DNA from: Phycisphaerales bacterium
GTDB lineage: Bacteria > Planctomycetota > Phycisphaerae > UBA1845
Reading direction: 5' to 3'
DNA: 64,000 nucleotides
Assembly: GCA_013140575.1 (NCBI GenBank)
Contig: JABFSN010000058.1
Coordinates: 1-64,000 of the forward strand
Shown: one piece after another, positions 53,471 through 63,894 of the stretch
Layout: each line of letters opens with the position of its first letter
Numbering within the stretch: the stretch's first letter is position 1
Made by a program: the position numbers and the translations under genes
Notes under the pieces: generated by a model
The model's input: the letters and a program-made list of their open reading frames with translations, nothing else
The model's database searches: none
What the model was told of the DNA's origin: nothing

Positions 53471-53595
53471 CCGGATTGATTAGGCCACGCGCGTGAGTTA
53501 TGTGCGATGCGACCGTGATGTGGCAAAGCGTCGTTCATTCGGCCGATTCGATCTAACCTTTGGCCAGCGGCGGAGTTTCGTTCAGGCAACTTACA

Positions 53596-53868
53596 ATGGA
53601 ACCCTTTGGCTGGTTTTTCTACGTCATGATTGGATCGCTCCTCTTGGCAGGAGCATGGAAATGCATCGAGGCGAGTATTGAATTGAAAGAGGATCTGCGT
53701 CGCAAGTGCCGTCTATTGAAATTGGACATGTCGGAAAGTCAGGTGAAAAGCACACTGGGAGAACCGTCAAAAGTTGAGATGCAAGCTCCAATGTGCCACT
53801 GGAAGTACCCAGGTGGAGCAACGGTGACCTTCACGAATGGAAAGCTCACTGGATGGAACGAGCCGTGA
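53596..53868 (+). CDS. Membrane protein with BamE-like domain
   Basis: 90 residues. One N-terminal helix (FGWFFYVMIGSLLLAGAWKC) then MSESQVKSTLGEPSKVE and YPGGATVTFTNGKLTGW, the SmpA/BamE beta-sheet pattern. Clearly more AT-rich than its neighbours and inserted between nuoK and nuoL, so it looks recently acquired. Not BamE itself (no lipobox). Function unknown. Confidence 0.6.
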   Translation: MEPFGWFFYVMIGSLLLAGAWKCIEASIELKEDLRRKCRLLKLDMSESQVKSTLGEPSKVEMQAPMCHWKYPGGATVTFTNGKLTGWNEP

Positions 53869-53883
53869 TTCGCAGAACACCAT

Positions 53884-56496
53884 ATGGAATCGTATAGCAA
53901 CTACGAAATCTATCTGATGACCGGGACGATGATCCCGTTCGTCAGTTTCGTGATCCTGATGCTGTTCGGGCATCGGCTGGGCAAGCCGCTGTCCGGATGG
54001 GTGACCGTGGCGGCCATGGCGTCGAGTTGCGCGCTGGCGACGATGACGCTGGTCGGGTGGATGGGCGAAATCGACGGCGGCACGTCGGCGGGGCTGACCG
54101 CGGCGGCGCAACTGAATCAGGTCACCTGGGCGCACCTGGGTTCGATTCCGCTGAATGTCGGCGTCAAGCTCGATTCGCTGACGGTCGTCATGTATTTCAT
54201 GGTCACGTTCGTGGCCACGTGGATATTCGTGTTCAGCGTCGGGTATATGGCCGGTCACAGCGACGAAGTGGACGGTCAGTCGAAATACCACCGGTTTTTC
54301 TGCTACCTGTCGCTGTTCGGGTTCAGCATGTTGGGGCTGTTGTGCAGCAGCAGCCTGCTGTTTCTGTTCGTTTTCTGGGAATTGGTGGGGCTGTGCAGTT
54401 ACCTGCTGATCGGGTTTTATTTCGACCGCAAATACGCGTCCAATGCGGCCATCAAGGCGTTCGTCACCAACCGCGTGGGGGATTTCGGGTTTCTGTTCGG
54501 CCTGATGATGGTGGCGTTCTTTTTGGGGACGTTTGACCTGGAACAGGCGGCGGCACGCTTCGCCGAGCAGTATCAATCACACATCGGTCTGTTCGCCGGG
54601 GACATGACCATCGACCTGCTGGGATGGGAAATCAGCGGCGGCATGGTGGCCACCATGATGGGCATCGGGTTGTTCTGCGGGGCGATGGGCAAGAGCGCCC
54701 AATTCCCGCTGCACGTCTGGCTGCCGGATGCCATGGCCGGTCCGACACCGGTGAGCGCGTTGATTCACGCGGCCACGATGGTCGCGGCCGGGGTTTATTT
54801 GGTAGCGCGGGTGTTCCGATTGCTAACGCCGGACGCACAGATGTTCATCGCCATTATCGGGGCGATCACGCTGACGCTGATGGCACTGATCGCCATCGTG
54901 CAGGTGGACATTAAGAAATGCCTGGCGTATTCGACGCTGTCGCAACTGGGCTACATGATATTTGGAATGGGCTGCGGGGCGTGGATCGCGGCGTTGTTCC
55001 ATCTGATGACGCACGCGTTTTTCAAGGCCATGCTGTTCCTGTGTTCGGGGCAGGTCATCGAGGGCTGCCACCACGAGCAGGACATGCGGAAGATGGGCGG
55101 GCTGATCCGGAAGATGCCGGTGACGGCGTTCACATTCCTGATCGGCGTGCTGGCGATCGCGGGGTTCGGGATTCCGTTGGCGGGCATCGGACTGGGCGGT
55201 TATTTCAGCAAGGACGAGATACTGGCCGTCGCGTGGGACCGGGCGTTCCTGTGGGGCGAGCCGTTGGAACATCACGGCGACGGTCACGCGGACAGTACGA
55301 CCGACGACGCCCCAGATTCCATGACCCACACCGGGCCGCAAGCAATTCGACTGGTTTCGCGTCACGCTCACGTTTTCGGTTGGAACGGGGGAGTGATTGC
55401 CGGCGCGTCTGCCGCCCCTACGGGGCTTGTTGAGTTTGGGCGACGGGACCGGGGGCTGACGCCCCCGGCTATTGACTACCGCCCCTCCGGGGCTAGCCAA
55501 GATCGAGATACTAGCCGAGATCGAGATGCTAGCCGAGGTCGAGACACTCAAGGAGCACCTGCGGGATTCGCGTTGGCGTCCGATCCGCAGCCTGACGAAC
55601 ACGGGGCGGCGCACGACGCCGGCGGCGGCGAGCATCACCCGGCGGCCGGTGCGTGGCAGCGCAGCGGCGGCGACCGGCTGTGGCGGGTATTGTTCTGGTG
55701 CGCGCTGGCGACGGCGTACGTCACGCCGTTCTACATGATGCGGGCGTGGTGGATGACGTTCATGGGCAAGCCGCGGGACGAACACGTTTACCACCACGCC
55801 CACGAATCGCCGTTGATGTGGTTCCCGCTGGTGGTGCTGGCCGTTTTTACGTTTGTCTCGAGCTATTGGCTGTTTCGCCCGCTGATCGCCGACGCGGCAC
55901 CGACTGCGTCCGGCGGGATTCTGGTAGCCGGTTACGACGGCGTGGCCGATGACGCCGCGGCCGCGGCGGGCCAGCTGATTCACGTTCACGAGGCCCATCA
56001 TTGGCTGGCGTACGGCGTAGGCGGATCGTGGCTGATCGCGTTCATCGCGGCCATCGCCATTTATCGCGGTGGACTGGCGTTGCCGACGCGATTGAAAGCG
56101 GCGTTCGGCCCGATCGCAACGCTGCTGGAACGCAAGTACTATTTCGACGAAGTGTATGGTCTCGTTTTCGTGAAGGGCTGCGTGGCGTTCGCGCATGTCT
56201 GCCGGTTTGTGGACACGTACATTGTGGACATGTTCGCCAATCTGCTGGCGCGCATGACCGAACGGCTGGCGAATTTTTCGGGCAACGGCGTGGACGCCCG
56301 GGTCGTGGACGGGGTGTTCAACGGCATTGCGGTGACGTCGTTCGATATTTCCGACATGTTTCGCAGTCCGCAGACGGGGCGCATTCGCAACTACGTCCTG
56401 TTCGCAGCGGGCGGCGCGGCGCTGATTGTGTTGTTTTTGATTGTCATGGCGAGTCTGTCGGCCGGTCCGGTGGCGGTGGCGTCGACCGGCGGCTGA
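53884..56496 (+). CDS. nuoL: NADH-quinone oxidoreductase subunit L with repeat-derived insert
   Basis: Antiporter-like proton-pumping membrane subunit, about 16 helices. LVGLCSYLLIGFY, LHVWLPDAMAGPTPVSALIH and GCHHEQDMRKMGGL are diagnostic. At 870 residues it is much longer than the usual ~610. Most of the excess is a loop at ~460-598 between the YFSKDEILAVAWD region and ATAYVTPFYMMRAWW. Within the loop, a copy of the dispersed palindromic repeat and an 18-base tandem repeat are read in frame (GLTPPAIDYRPSGA and QDRDTSRDRDASRGRD). Confidence 0.93.
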   Translation: MESYSNYEIYLMTGTMIPFVSFVILMLFGHRLGKPLSGWVTVAAMASSCALATMTLVGWMGEIDGGTSAGLTAAAQLNQVTWAHLGSIPLNVGVKLDSLTVVMYFMVTFVATWIFVFSVGYMAGHSDEVDGQSKYHRFFCYLSLFGFSMLGLLCSSSLLFLFVFWELVGLCSYLLIGFYFDRKYASNAAIKAFVTNRVGDFGFLFGLMMVAFFLGTFDLEQAAARFAEQYQSHIGLFAGDMTIDLLGWEISGGMVATMMGIGLFCGAMGKSAQFPLHVWLPDAMAGPTPVSALIHAATMVAAGVYLVARVFRLLTPDAQMFIAIIGAITLTLMALIAIVQVDIKKCLAYSTLSQLGYMIFGMGCGAWIAALFHLMTHAFFKAMLFLCSGQVIEGCHHEQDMRKMGGLIRKMPVTAFTFLIGVLAIAGFGIPLAGIGLGGYFSKDEILAVAWDRAFLWGEPLEHHGDGHADSTTDDAPDSMTHTGPQAIRLVSRHAHVFGWNGGVIAGASAAPTGLVEFGRRDRGLTPPAIDYRPSGASQDRDTSRDRDASRGRDTQGAPAGFALASDPQPDEHGAAHDAGGGEHHPAAGAWQRSGGDRLWRVLFWCALATAYVTPFYMMRAWWMTFMGKPRDEHVYHHAHESPLMWFPLVVLAVFTFVSSYWLFRPLIADAAPTASGGILVAGYDGVADDAAAAAGQLIHVHEAHHWLAYGVGGSWLIAFIAAIAIYRGGLALPTRLKAAFGPIATLLERKYYFDEVYGLVFVKGCVAFAHVCRFVDTYIVDMFANLLARMTERLANFSGNGVDARVVDGVFNGIAVTSFDISDMFRSPQTGRIRNYVLFAAGGAALIVLFLIVMASLSAGPVAVASTGG
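55399..55497. repeat. Palindromic dispersed repeat inside nuoL
   Basis: Same element as 44221-44315: hairpins gcccctacggggc, ccgggggctgacgcccccgg (55449-55468) and gcccctccggggc. It contributes residues to NuoL without shifting the frame or adding a stop. Confidence 0.85.
55493..55546. repeat. 18-base tandem repeat, three copies, inside nuoL
   Basis: Units beginning ctagcc(a/g)ag(a/g)tcgaga start at 55493, 55511 and 55529. In the nuoL frame they read as Arg/Asp-rich hexapeptides. In another frame they read LAKIEI/LAEIEM/LAEVET, a heptad-like pattern. They directly adjoin the palindromic repeat. Confidence 0.8.
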
Positions 56497-56516
56497 CCGA
56501 TTAAGGTATCCGAAAC

Positions 56517-58145
56517 GTGGATAGCACCCTGTTAAGCTGGTTGGTTTTCGTTCCGACGATCGGGGCGGTGGCGTGTTTGCTGGCGCCCCGGGAGGTGACG
56601 CGGACGGTCGCGATGCTGGCGTCGGGCATCAGTTTCGTGTTGTCGTTGTTCCTGATTCCGCCGTTTCTGGGGGCGGGCGACGAAATGAACGCGGCCGCGG
56701 TGTTCGGCAGCTCCTACGGCGACGCACTGCATTTCATTCAACGCATTCCCTGGATCAACGGCGAATCCTTCACCATCGAGTATTTCCTGGGTCTGGACGG
56801 GTTGAACCTGCCGCTGGTGATCCTGACCACGTTGATCTCGCTGTTGGCCGTTTGGGCGAGCTGGAATTTCGACGAATGGAAGATCAACAAGGGCAAGAAG
56901 GGCTATTTCGCGTTGTTGCTGTTGCTCGAAACGGGCATGTTGGGGACGTTCGTCGCCCTCGATTTCTTCCTGTTTTACATTTTCTGGGAAGTGATGCTGC
57001 TGCCCATGTATTTCCTGATCGGCGTGTGGGGCGGCCCGCGGAAGGAATACGCGGCCATCAAGTTTTTCCTGTTCACGCTGGCGGGGTCGGTGTTGATGCT
57101 GGTGGCGCTAGTGGCGATGTTTTTCTACAGCGGGGCGGCCGTTGCGGAATACCCCGAATTGGCCGTCAGTTACCGGGACGGCGCGAGCGTTTTGACCACG
57201 GGCACGTTTGATCTGATCGAACTGGCCACGAACGAGGCCATTCAGAAGTATTTCGGCGAGTCGCTGTTCTTGGGCTGGCGGTTCGCGCCAGTGATGTTCA
57301 TCTTCCTGTTCGTCGGGTTTGCGGTAAAGCTGCCCGCGGTGCCGGTCCATACATGGCTGCCCGATGCCCACGTGGAAGCGCCGACGCCGATCAGCATGAT
57401 TCTGGCCGGCGTGTTGCTGAAGATGGGCGGCTATGGCTTTCTGCGGTTGTGTTATCCCATTTTCCCGAGCGGCGGGCAGTTCTGGGCGGGCACATTGGCG
57501 GCCATCGGCGTGGTCAGCATTCTGTACGGCGCCCTGTGCGCGATGGCGCAGACCGATTTCAAGAAGCTGGTGGCCTACAGTTCCGTGTCGCACATGGGGT
57601 ACGTGCTGCTGGGCATCGCGGTGATGACCGAGACGGGATTCCAAGGTGCGATGTTCCAGATGATCGCCCACGGAATCAGCTCGCCCATGTGCTTCTTTTT
57701 GGTCGGCGTCATTTACGACCGGGCCCATCATCGCGAGATCAACCGATTCGGCGGACTGTGGCTGACCATGCCCAAATACGGCACCATGGCCACCATCGGG
57801 TTTTTCGCGTCGCTCGGTCTGCCCGGTCTGTGCGGTTTCGTCGGCGAGGTGTTCGTGCTGTTGGGTACGTTTGAAGCGCGGCATACGTTCACGTGGGCGG
57901 TGCCGGCCGCGATCCTGGCCGCCGCCGGCGTCATATTCACGGCGGGGTACATATTGTGGCTGATACAGCGCGTCTATCTGGGGCCGCAGAAGCCGGAATA
58001 CGCCGATTATCCCGAGGCCACGGGTCGCGAAATGGCCATTCTGATGCCGCTGGCAGCGCTGTGCGTCGTGCTGGGCGTGCTTCCGCGCGTGGTGTTTGAC
58101 TACATGAACGGCACGTTGCGGAACATTTTGGACCAGATCCTGTGA
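56517..58145 (+). CDS. nuoM: NADH-quinone oxidoreductase subunit M
   Basis: Second antiporter-like subunit. FYIFWEVMLLPMYFLIGVWG, VPVHTWLPDAHVEAPTPISM and KKLVAYSSVSHMGYVLLG are diagnostic. 542 residues. GTG 56517, 20 bases after nuoL. Confidence 0.96.
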   Translation: MDSTLLSWLVFVPTIGAVACLLAPREVTRTVAMLASGISFVLSLFLIPPFLGAGDEMNAAAVFGSSYGDALHFIQRIPWINGESFTIEYFLGLDGLNLPLVILTTLISLLAVWASWNFDEWKINKGKKGYFALLLLLETGMLGTFVALDFFLFYIFWEVMLLPMYFLIGVWGGPRKEYAAIKFFLFTLAGSVLMLVALVAMFFYSGAAVAEYPELAVSYRDGASVLTTGTFDLIELATNEAIQKYFGESLFLGWRFAPVMFIFLFVGFAVKLPAVPVHTWLPDAHVEAPTPISMILAGVLLKMGGYGFLRLCYPIFPSGGQFWAGTLAAIGVVSILYGALCAMAQTDFKKLVAYSSVSHMGYVLLGIAVMTETGFQGAMFQMIAHGISSPMCFFLVGVIYDRAHHREINRFGGLWLTMPKYGTMATIGFFASLGLPGLCGFVGEVFVLLGTFEARHTFTWAVPAAILAAAGVIFTAGYILWLIQRVYLGPQKPEYADYPEATGREMAILMPLAALCVVLGVLPRVVFDYMNGTLRNILDQIL

Positions 58146-58191
58146 ATACCGCATTCCGACATCAAACCGCAATCGATTGGGACACCGTGCC

Positions 58192-59871
<1,680 letters not shown>

Positions 59872-59878
59872 TATCGGA

Positions 59879-60319
59879 ATGGAAACGCTCGACGTCATCG
59901 ATGTCTTGAACGATCTGCTGGCCGAGGAAACGCGCAGTCTGTTGCCGCGACTCCACGAGTCGATCGTGTTCGTGTCCTGGCCGTCCGCGGACGAGCAGTC
60001 GGCCGTCGCCCGGATGATTGCCGAACAACGCGAGCATCCGGCATGGCTGGTCGCGGCCATGAATGACTTGGGCGGCAATCCGGTGCCCGCGTTGCCGGAC
60101 ATACGATCCACCAACTTTCATTTCGTCGAGTTGAGTTCCGTCTTGCCGCGAATTCTCGCGGAAGAACGACGTCTGCTGCGCGCCTATGAATCGGCGGGAG
60201 CGACCATCGGCGACAATGTGCGGGCGGCGCAAGTGATCGCCCGAGTCGCCGAACGCCGCCGCAGACACATCGACGCTCTTGCGCGATTGACAGCACGCAC
60301 GTCGCCACAGACGGCGTAA
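59879..60319 (+). CDS. Ferritin-like helical protein 1
   Basis: 146 residues, four or five helices. DLLAEETRSLLPRLHESIVF and LAEERRLLRAYESAG are amphipathic with an acidic/His pattern, and HPAWLVAAMNDLGGNP is typical of DUF-type ferritin-like proteins. Metal ligands cannot be assigned with certainty. It follows nuoN closely and could be its last operon member. Confidence 0.55.
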   Translation: METLDVIDVLNDLLAEETRSLLPRLHESIVFVSWPSADEQSAVARMIAEQREHPAWLVAAMNDLGGNPVPALPDIRSTNFHFVELSSVLPRILAEERRLLRAYESAGATIGDNVRAAQVIARVAERRRRHIDALARLTARTSPQTA

Positions 60320-60518
60320 TTGTCAACCGCTGATTGATTTTCTGAAACGCACGCCGAATTGGAAGCGTGTTTAGTGGTTTGACACACGTTGGTTTTCGGG
60401 TGGCACAGGCAAGCGTGCCCGCTTGCCTGTGGTCTCCCAGTCCAAGCTTAAATCTGGTTTAATCATGCTCGGACAGCGCCCACGGATGACGGTGCACGGT
60501 TGCCCGCGCCACTCGACG

Positions 60519-60789
60519 CAGTGCATTGACTGGTATGTGTTTAGCGTCCCTTGGGGACGCTGTGAATGTAGCCCAGCACTTCAGTGCTGGGACGACGGCA
60601 CCGCCGGGAGCCCATAGTCCCGAAGGGACGGCTGAAGCGCTCCGTGGGGTTTCAGCCGTCCCTTCGGGACTAGGCGCCATGGCGTCTCGGGCATACCCCG
60701 CGTTGAAACGCGGGGCTACATTCAGTCCTGCCTGCGGCAGGCAACCCACGGAGACGCTAAACAAGTACATTGACCGCGTCAATGCACTG
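60519..60789. repeat. Nested inverted-repeat element in a 634-base gap
   Basis: Ends are inverted: cagtgcattgac (60519-60530) and gtcaatgcactg (60778-60789). Inside are further nested pairs: gtttagcgtc/gacgctaaac, gaatgtagccc (60564-60574) with gggctacattc (60713-60723), and a perfect 21-base hairpin arm pair (60616-60636 and 60651-60671). It occupies most of the gap between the ferritin-like gene and the zinc-finger gene. Confidence 0.75.
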
Positions 60790-60953
60790 GGCGGAGTCGT
60801 GTGCAAACTACGAAAAACAAAAATTTTCCATTCTTTTCTGGCTAATTCTTCGCCGGAGCCTATTATGTTCGCGGTATCACAATGGGTAGACGGTCTTGTC
60901 AACGTAGACGACCGTCGAACCGGAGTGCGGAACAAACCGCACGGAGACAGGAA

Positions 60954-61274
60954 ATGGCGAAGAATACCTACAAGTGCCCCAAGTGTGACCGCTCGTTCAT
61001 GATGGCCGCCCACCTGGGCCGGCATATGACCACCATGCACGGTACGGTCGGAAAGGCCGCCGCCAAGAAGAAGGCCGGAAAGGCCAAGACCGGAAAAGGC
61101 AAGACCGGCAAGAAGCGCGGTCCGAAGCCGGGCTCGCGGCGTGGCGCCACTCGCGGGCGCCGACCGGCGATGATGTCGCTGAAGGGCGGGTCGCTCGGAA
61201 ACCTCGCCCGGCTGGTGGATGACGCCCGCGCGGAATTGCAACGCCGCATTCGCGAACTGGAAAGCGCCATTTAA
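60954..61274 (+). CDS. C2H2 zinc-finger protein with basic tail
   Basis: 106 residues. The N-terminus carries one classical C-x2-C-x12-H-x4-H finger (CPKCDRSF...HLGRHMTTMH). A Lys/Gly/Ala-rich linker and RGPKPGSRRGATRGRRP follow, similar to an AT-hook/nucleoid-binding tail, then a helix. Eukaryote-like, uncommon in bacteria. Likely DNA-binding. GACAGGAA precedes ATG 60954. Confidence 0.8.
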   Translation: MAKNTYKCPKCDRSFMMAAHLGRHMTTMHGTVGKAAAKKKAGKAKTGKGKTGKKRGPKPGSRRGATRGRRPAMMSLKGGSLGNLARLVDDARAELQRRIRELESAI

Positions 61275-61421
61275 CGACGCAGTCGCGACTTCCGACAGCG
61301 CGTCGCATCGGGAAACGGAAAAGCAAAGACTGCGGACCGACGATCGTCGTTTCGCTCCGGCTGTGCGGAGTGGGAACGGGCAATCCGGCCGCGCCGCGCT
61401 TTTCCGTTTTCGGATGCCGGT

Positions 61422-62018
61422 CTACCGTGCGTGATCGTAGTTCACCACGTCGCCCAGCGAATCAAACGGAAAGACCGGCGTTCGCACCGGCGTGACGCCC
61501 GTCACGAACCAGTCGCCGTTGGCCTGCACCAGATCGACGCGCCAGCGAGACACGTGCCGGCGCAGCATGACGTCGTCACTGATCAAGCGGCACCCCACGG
61601 TGAACGACGCATGCGCGCGTCCGTCGGCGACCGTGACGTCGAAATCGGCGACGCGCTCCTCCTCGACGTTCCAGCGCGCAAAACCGCGGCGGAAGGCCTC
61701 GACCAGTTCCGCCTTGCCGAACGGACGCCCCTCCGGCATCGGCACGTCGAATTCGCCGGAAATCAGATCGGCAAACGCGTCGACATCGCCGCGACCGGCC
61801 GCCGTTGCCATGGCCCGGCACACGCCGACCACGCGTTCGCGGTCGGTCACGACGATCGACTGCAATCCCGCCAAGACCACTGACGCGACAAGTGCGCCGA
61901 CGGCCGTCCGGGCAGTTCGCCGGGTCCGCCGCCGGCTCCAAAACCAAATCGTAAACAGGTCAACGACCAGCAGGACCGGAATCAGCGCGTAGGGATTTTC
62001 GAACAGCAGGGCGCGCAC
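61422..62018 (-). CDS. Membrane-anchored NTF2/SnoaL-like protein
   Basis: 198 residues. Two hydrophobic helices (ALIPVLLVVDLFTIWFW and VGALVASVVLAGLQSIVV) precede an NTF2-like cone domain (RGDVDAFADLISGEFDVPMP to DLVQANGDWFVTGVTPV). GTG 62018 follows the dus stop by 2 bases; ATG 62060 is a possible earlier start overlapping dus. Function unknown. Confidence 0.7.
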   Translation of the reverse strand: MRALLFENPYALIPVLLVVDLFTIWFWSRRRTRRTARTAVGALVASVVLAGLQSIVVTDRERVVGVCRAMATAAGRGDVDAFADLISGEFDVPMPEGRPFGKAELVEAFRRGFARWNVEEERVADFDVTVADGRAHASFTVGCRLISDDVMLRRHVSRWRVDLVQANGDWFVTGVTPVRTPVFPFDSLGDVVNYDHAR

Positions 62019-62020
62019 GA

Positions 62021-63106
62021 TTATGGTTCGACGTCGTCTTCCACGCCCGCTGCAGCGCATGTGGGCGGCGACGATCGCCCCGGTTGGCTTGGCTCGTTCC
62101 GTCGCCGGGCGGGCGGCCACTCGACTTGCGAGTCGTACCATTCGTCCAGGATACGCCGCAGGTCGTGCGGTGTGCTGGCGGAACAAAACGCATCGCGCAC
62201 CGAACGGCGATAGGGGTGATGGTCGGCGTATTTGATTCCGAACTTCCGCATCAGCCGTGGGGCGATGACCGGGCCATAGACGGCAGAGCACTCGTCGAAA
62301 TGTTCGCGGATGATCCGGCCCTGTCCAGGCACCGTCGGCGGATCCGGCCAGGGCAGCCCGGCCGCCAACGCCCGGCATTCGTCAAACACCCACGGCTGCC
62401 CGATCGAGCCGCGGGCGATGGTGACGCCGTCGACGCCGGTTTCCCGCATCATGGCCATGCAGTCCTCGGCCGTGTACAGGTCGCCACTGCCCAGGATCAC
62501 CCCGTCGCCGGCGTGACGCTTGACGCGGGCGATGAACGACCAGTCCGCGGGCCCCACGTAACGTTGAGCGACGGACCGCCCGTGCACGGTAACAGCCGAC
62601 GCGCCAATTTCGAACACGCCGTCGAGGATGGCGAAAAAATGGCGTTCGCTGTCCGGCGAATCGTCCATGCCGCGGCGCATCTTGACCGTCACCGGACGAC
62701 GATCGCCGACCGCGTCGTACACCCGGCGGACGATTTCCAATGCCACCGGCGGCTGGGACAAATGGAATCCGCCCCGGCAACGGCCGAGCACCTTCCGCAC
62801 GGGACAGCCGAAATTGATGTCGATGACGTCATACCCCGCATCCGACAAATCGGCGGCCGCCGGACCGAATGCTTCCGGCAGCGCCCCCATCAGTTGAGCC
62901 CCCACGGGATGATCGTCGTCGGCCACGTTCAGGATTTGCGCGCGTTTCTTGCCGCCCTGCAGCACCGTCTGGTCCAGCACGACGCCGCCGAGCGCGTATT
63001 GGCACCCGTAGCGCCGCGACATGCGCCGCATGGCCACGTCACTGTACCCGCTTAACGCGGCCTGCACGAACGGCACATCAATGGTCAACCGACCGAGGCG
63101 CAACAT
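62021..63106 (-). CDS. dus: tRNA-dihydrouridine synthase
   Basis: FMN-dependent reductase modifying tRNA uridines. DVIDINFGCPVRKVLGRCRG with the catalytic Cys, VTVKMRRGMDDS and ASAVTVHGRSVAQRY are diagnostic. 361 residues. ATG 63106 (MLRLGRLTI). It is followed within two bases by the NTF2-like gene. Confidence 0.9.
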   Translation of the reverse strand: MLRLGRLTIDVPFVQAALSGYSDVAMRRMSRRYGCQYALGGVVLDQTVLQGGKKRAQILNVADDDHPVGAQLMGALPEAFGPAAADLSDAGYDVIDINFGCPVRKVLGRCRGGFHLSQPPVALEIVRRVYDAVGDRRPVTVKMRRGMDDSPDSERHFFAILDGVFEIGASAVTVHGRSVAQRYVGPADWSFIARVKRHAGDGVILGSGDLYTAEDCMAMMRETGVDGVTIARGSIGQPWVFDECRALAAGLPWPDPPTVPGQGRIIREHFDECSAVYGPVIAPRLMRKFGIKYADHHPYRRSVRDAFCSASTPHDLRRILDEWYDSQVEWPPARRRNEPSQPGRSSPPTCAAAGVEDDVEP

Positions 63107-63180
63107 GATGGACACGCTAGGACCCGACCGCCCAGGCGTCAACGTCAGTTGTTGGAGACCGCAATGTCTGCTACAAGGGG

Positions 63181-63681
63181 GTGGTGCCGGAAGAACTAAT
63201 CAAACGATTGCGGACCATGCCCGACGCCAAGAAAATCGCCCTTGCCATTTACGGCGAGTCGGTGGCCGCCTACCGCTACTCCATTCTGGCCGAGAAATCG
63301 ACGTCCGCCGAGCACCGCAGGGTGTTTGAAGATATGAAGGCGGAAGAACTGGGCCATCAGACCGCGCTCGAACGACTGGCCGCCTCGTCGTTCCCGGACG
63401 GCAATTTCGTGCTGTCCGCGGCCGACAAGGAGCTGATCATCGCCGGCACGCGCATGCTCGACGTCACGACGCCGGCGGCGTTCCGGCGTGCGATGCAATT
63501 TCTGCACGACACCGAGCTTCGCACCGGGCGGTTTTACGACGCCCTGCACGAACTGATGCCCGCGGGCGAATTGGGCGTTTTCCTGAAGGAGATGGCCGCC
63601 GAATGTTACGAACACGGCGCCTCGCTGCTGCGAATCGACCCACCCGCCTGCACGTCGGCCTCGACCGCAACCGGCGAATGA
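63181..63681 (+). CDS. Ferritin-like diiron protein 2 (rubrerythrin-like)
   Basis: 166 residues. Diiron-type Glu/His are visible in ALAIYGESVAAYRYSILAE, MKAEELGHQTALERL, LHDTELRTGRFYDAL and AECYEHGASLL. No rubredoxin domain. GTG 63181 after GGGGG. It stands alone with a 319-base gap to the window edge. Confidence 0.7.
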   Translation: MVPEELIKRLRTMPDAKKIALAIYGESVAAYRYSILAEKSTSAEHRRVFEDMKAEELGHQTALERLAASSFPDGNFVLSAADKELIIAGTRMLDVTTPAAFRRAMQFLHDTELRTGRFYDALHELMPAGELGVFLKEMAAECYEHGASLLRIDPPACTSASTATGE

Positions 63682-63866
63682 CGCAAGGTCGAGGCATCCA
63701 TGTCGGCCGGGGGCCGATGACGTTCCAATAATAAATGCAGCAACACACGGAACGCGGTTTTTGCGAGTGACCGGCTTCACTATTCACAGCCATTCTTGTT
63801 AAATAAAAACTGCCTTAACCTTTTCGTAATAATAAAGTTATAACCAAATCAGACATCCACTTTCAA

Positions 63867-63894
63867 TTGACCGCAGCCGGTTGCGTGCTAAGAT
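63867..63894 (+). promoter_or_regulatory. Candidate promoter near the right edge
   Basis: TTGACC (63867-63872) and TAAGAT (63889-63894) are 16 bases apart, just downstream of an unusually AT-rich stretch (~63780-63860). It faces right, toward a gene that must start beyond the window. Confidence 0.5.

Noticed and set aside
54823-56196. 457-aa minus-strand open frame
   Set aside because: Antisense to nuoL, His/Arg/Gln-rich, no ribosome site.
60519-60789. CRISPR-like pattern
   Set aside because: Repeats are palindromic pairs, not regularly spaced direct repeats with unique spacers, and no cas gene is present.
60526-61002. Open frame across the nested repeat
   Set aside because: Consists of repeat-derived sequence; hairpins rather than protein explain it.
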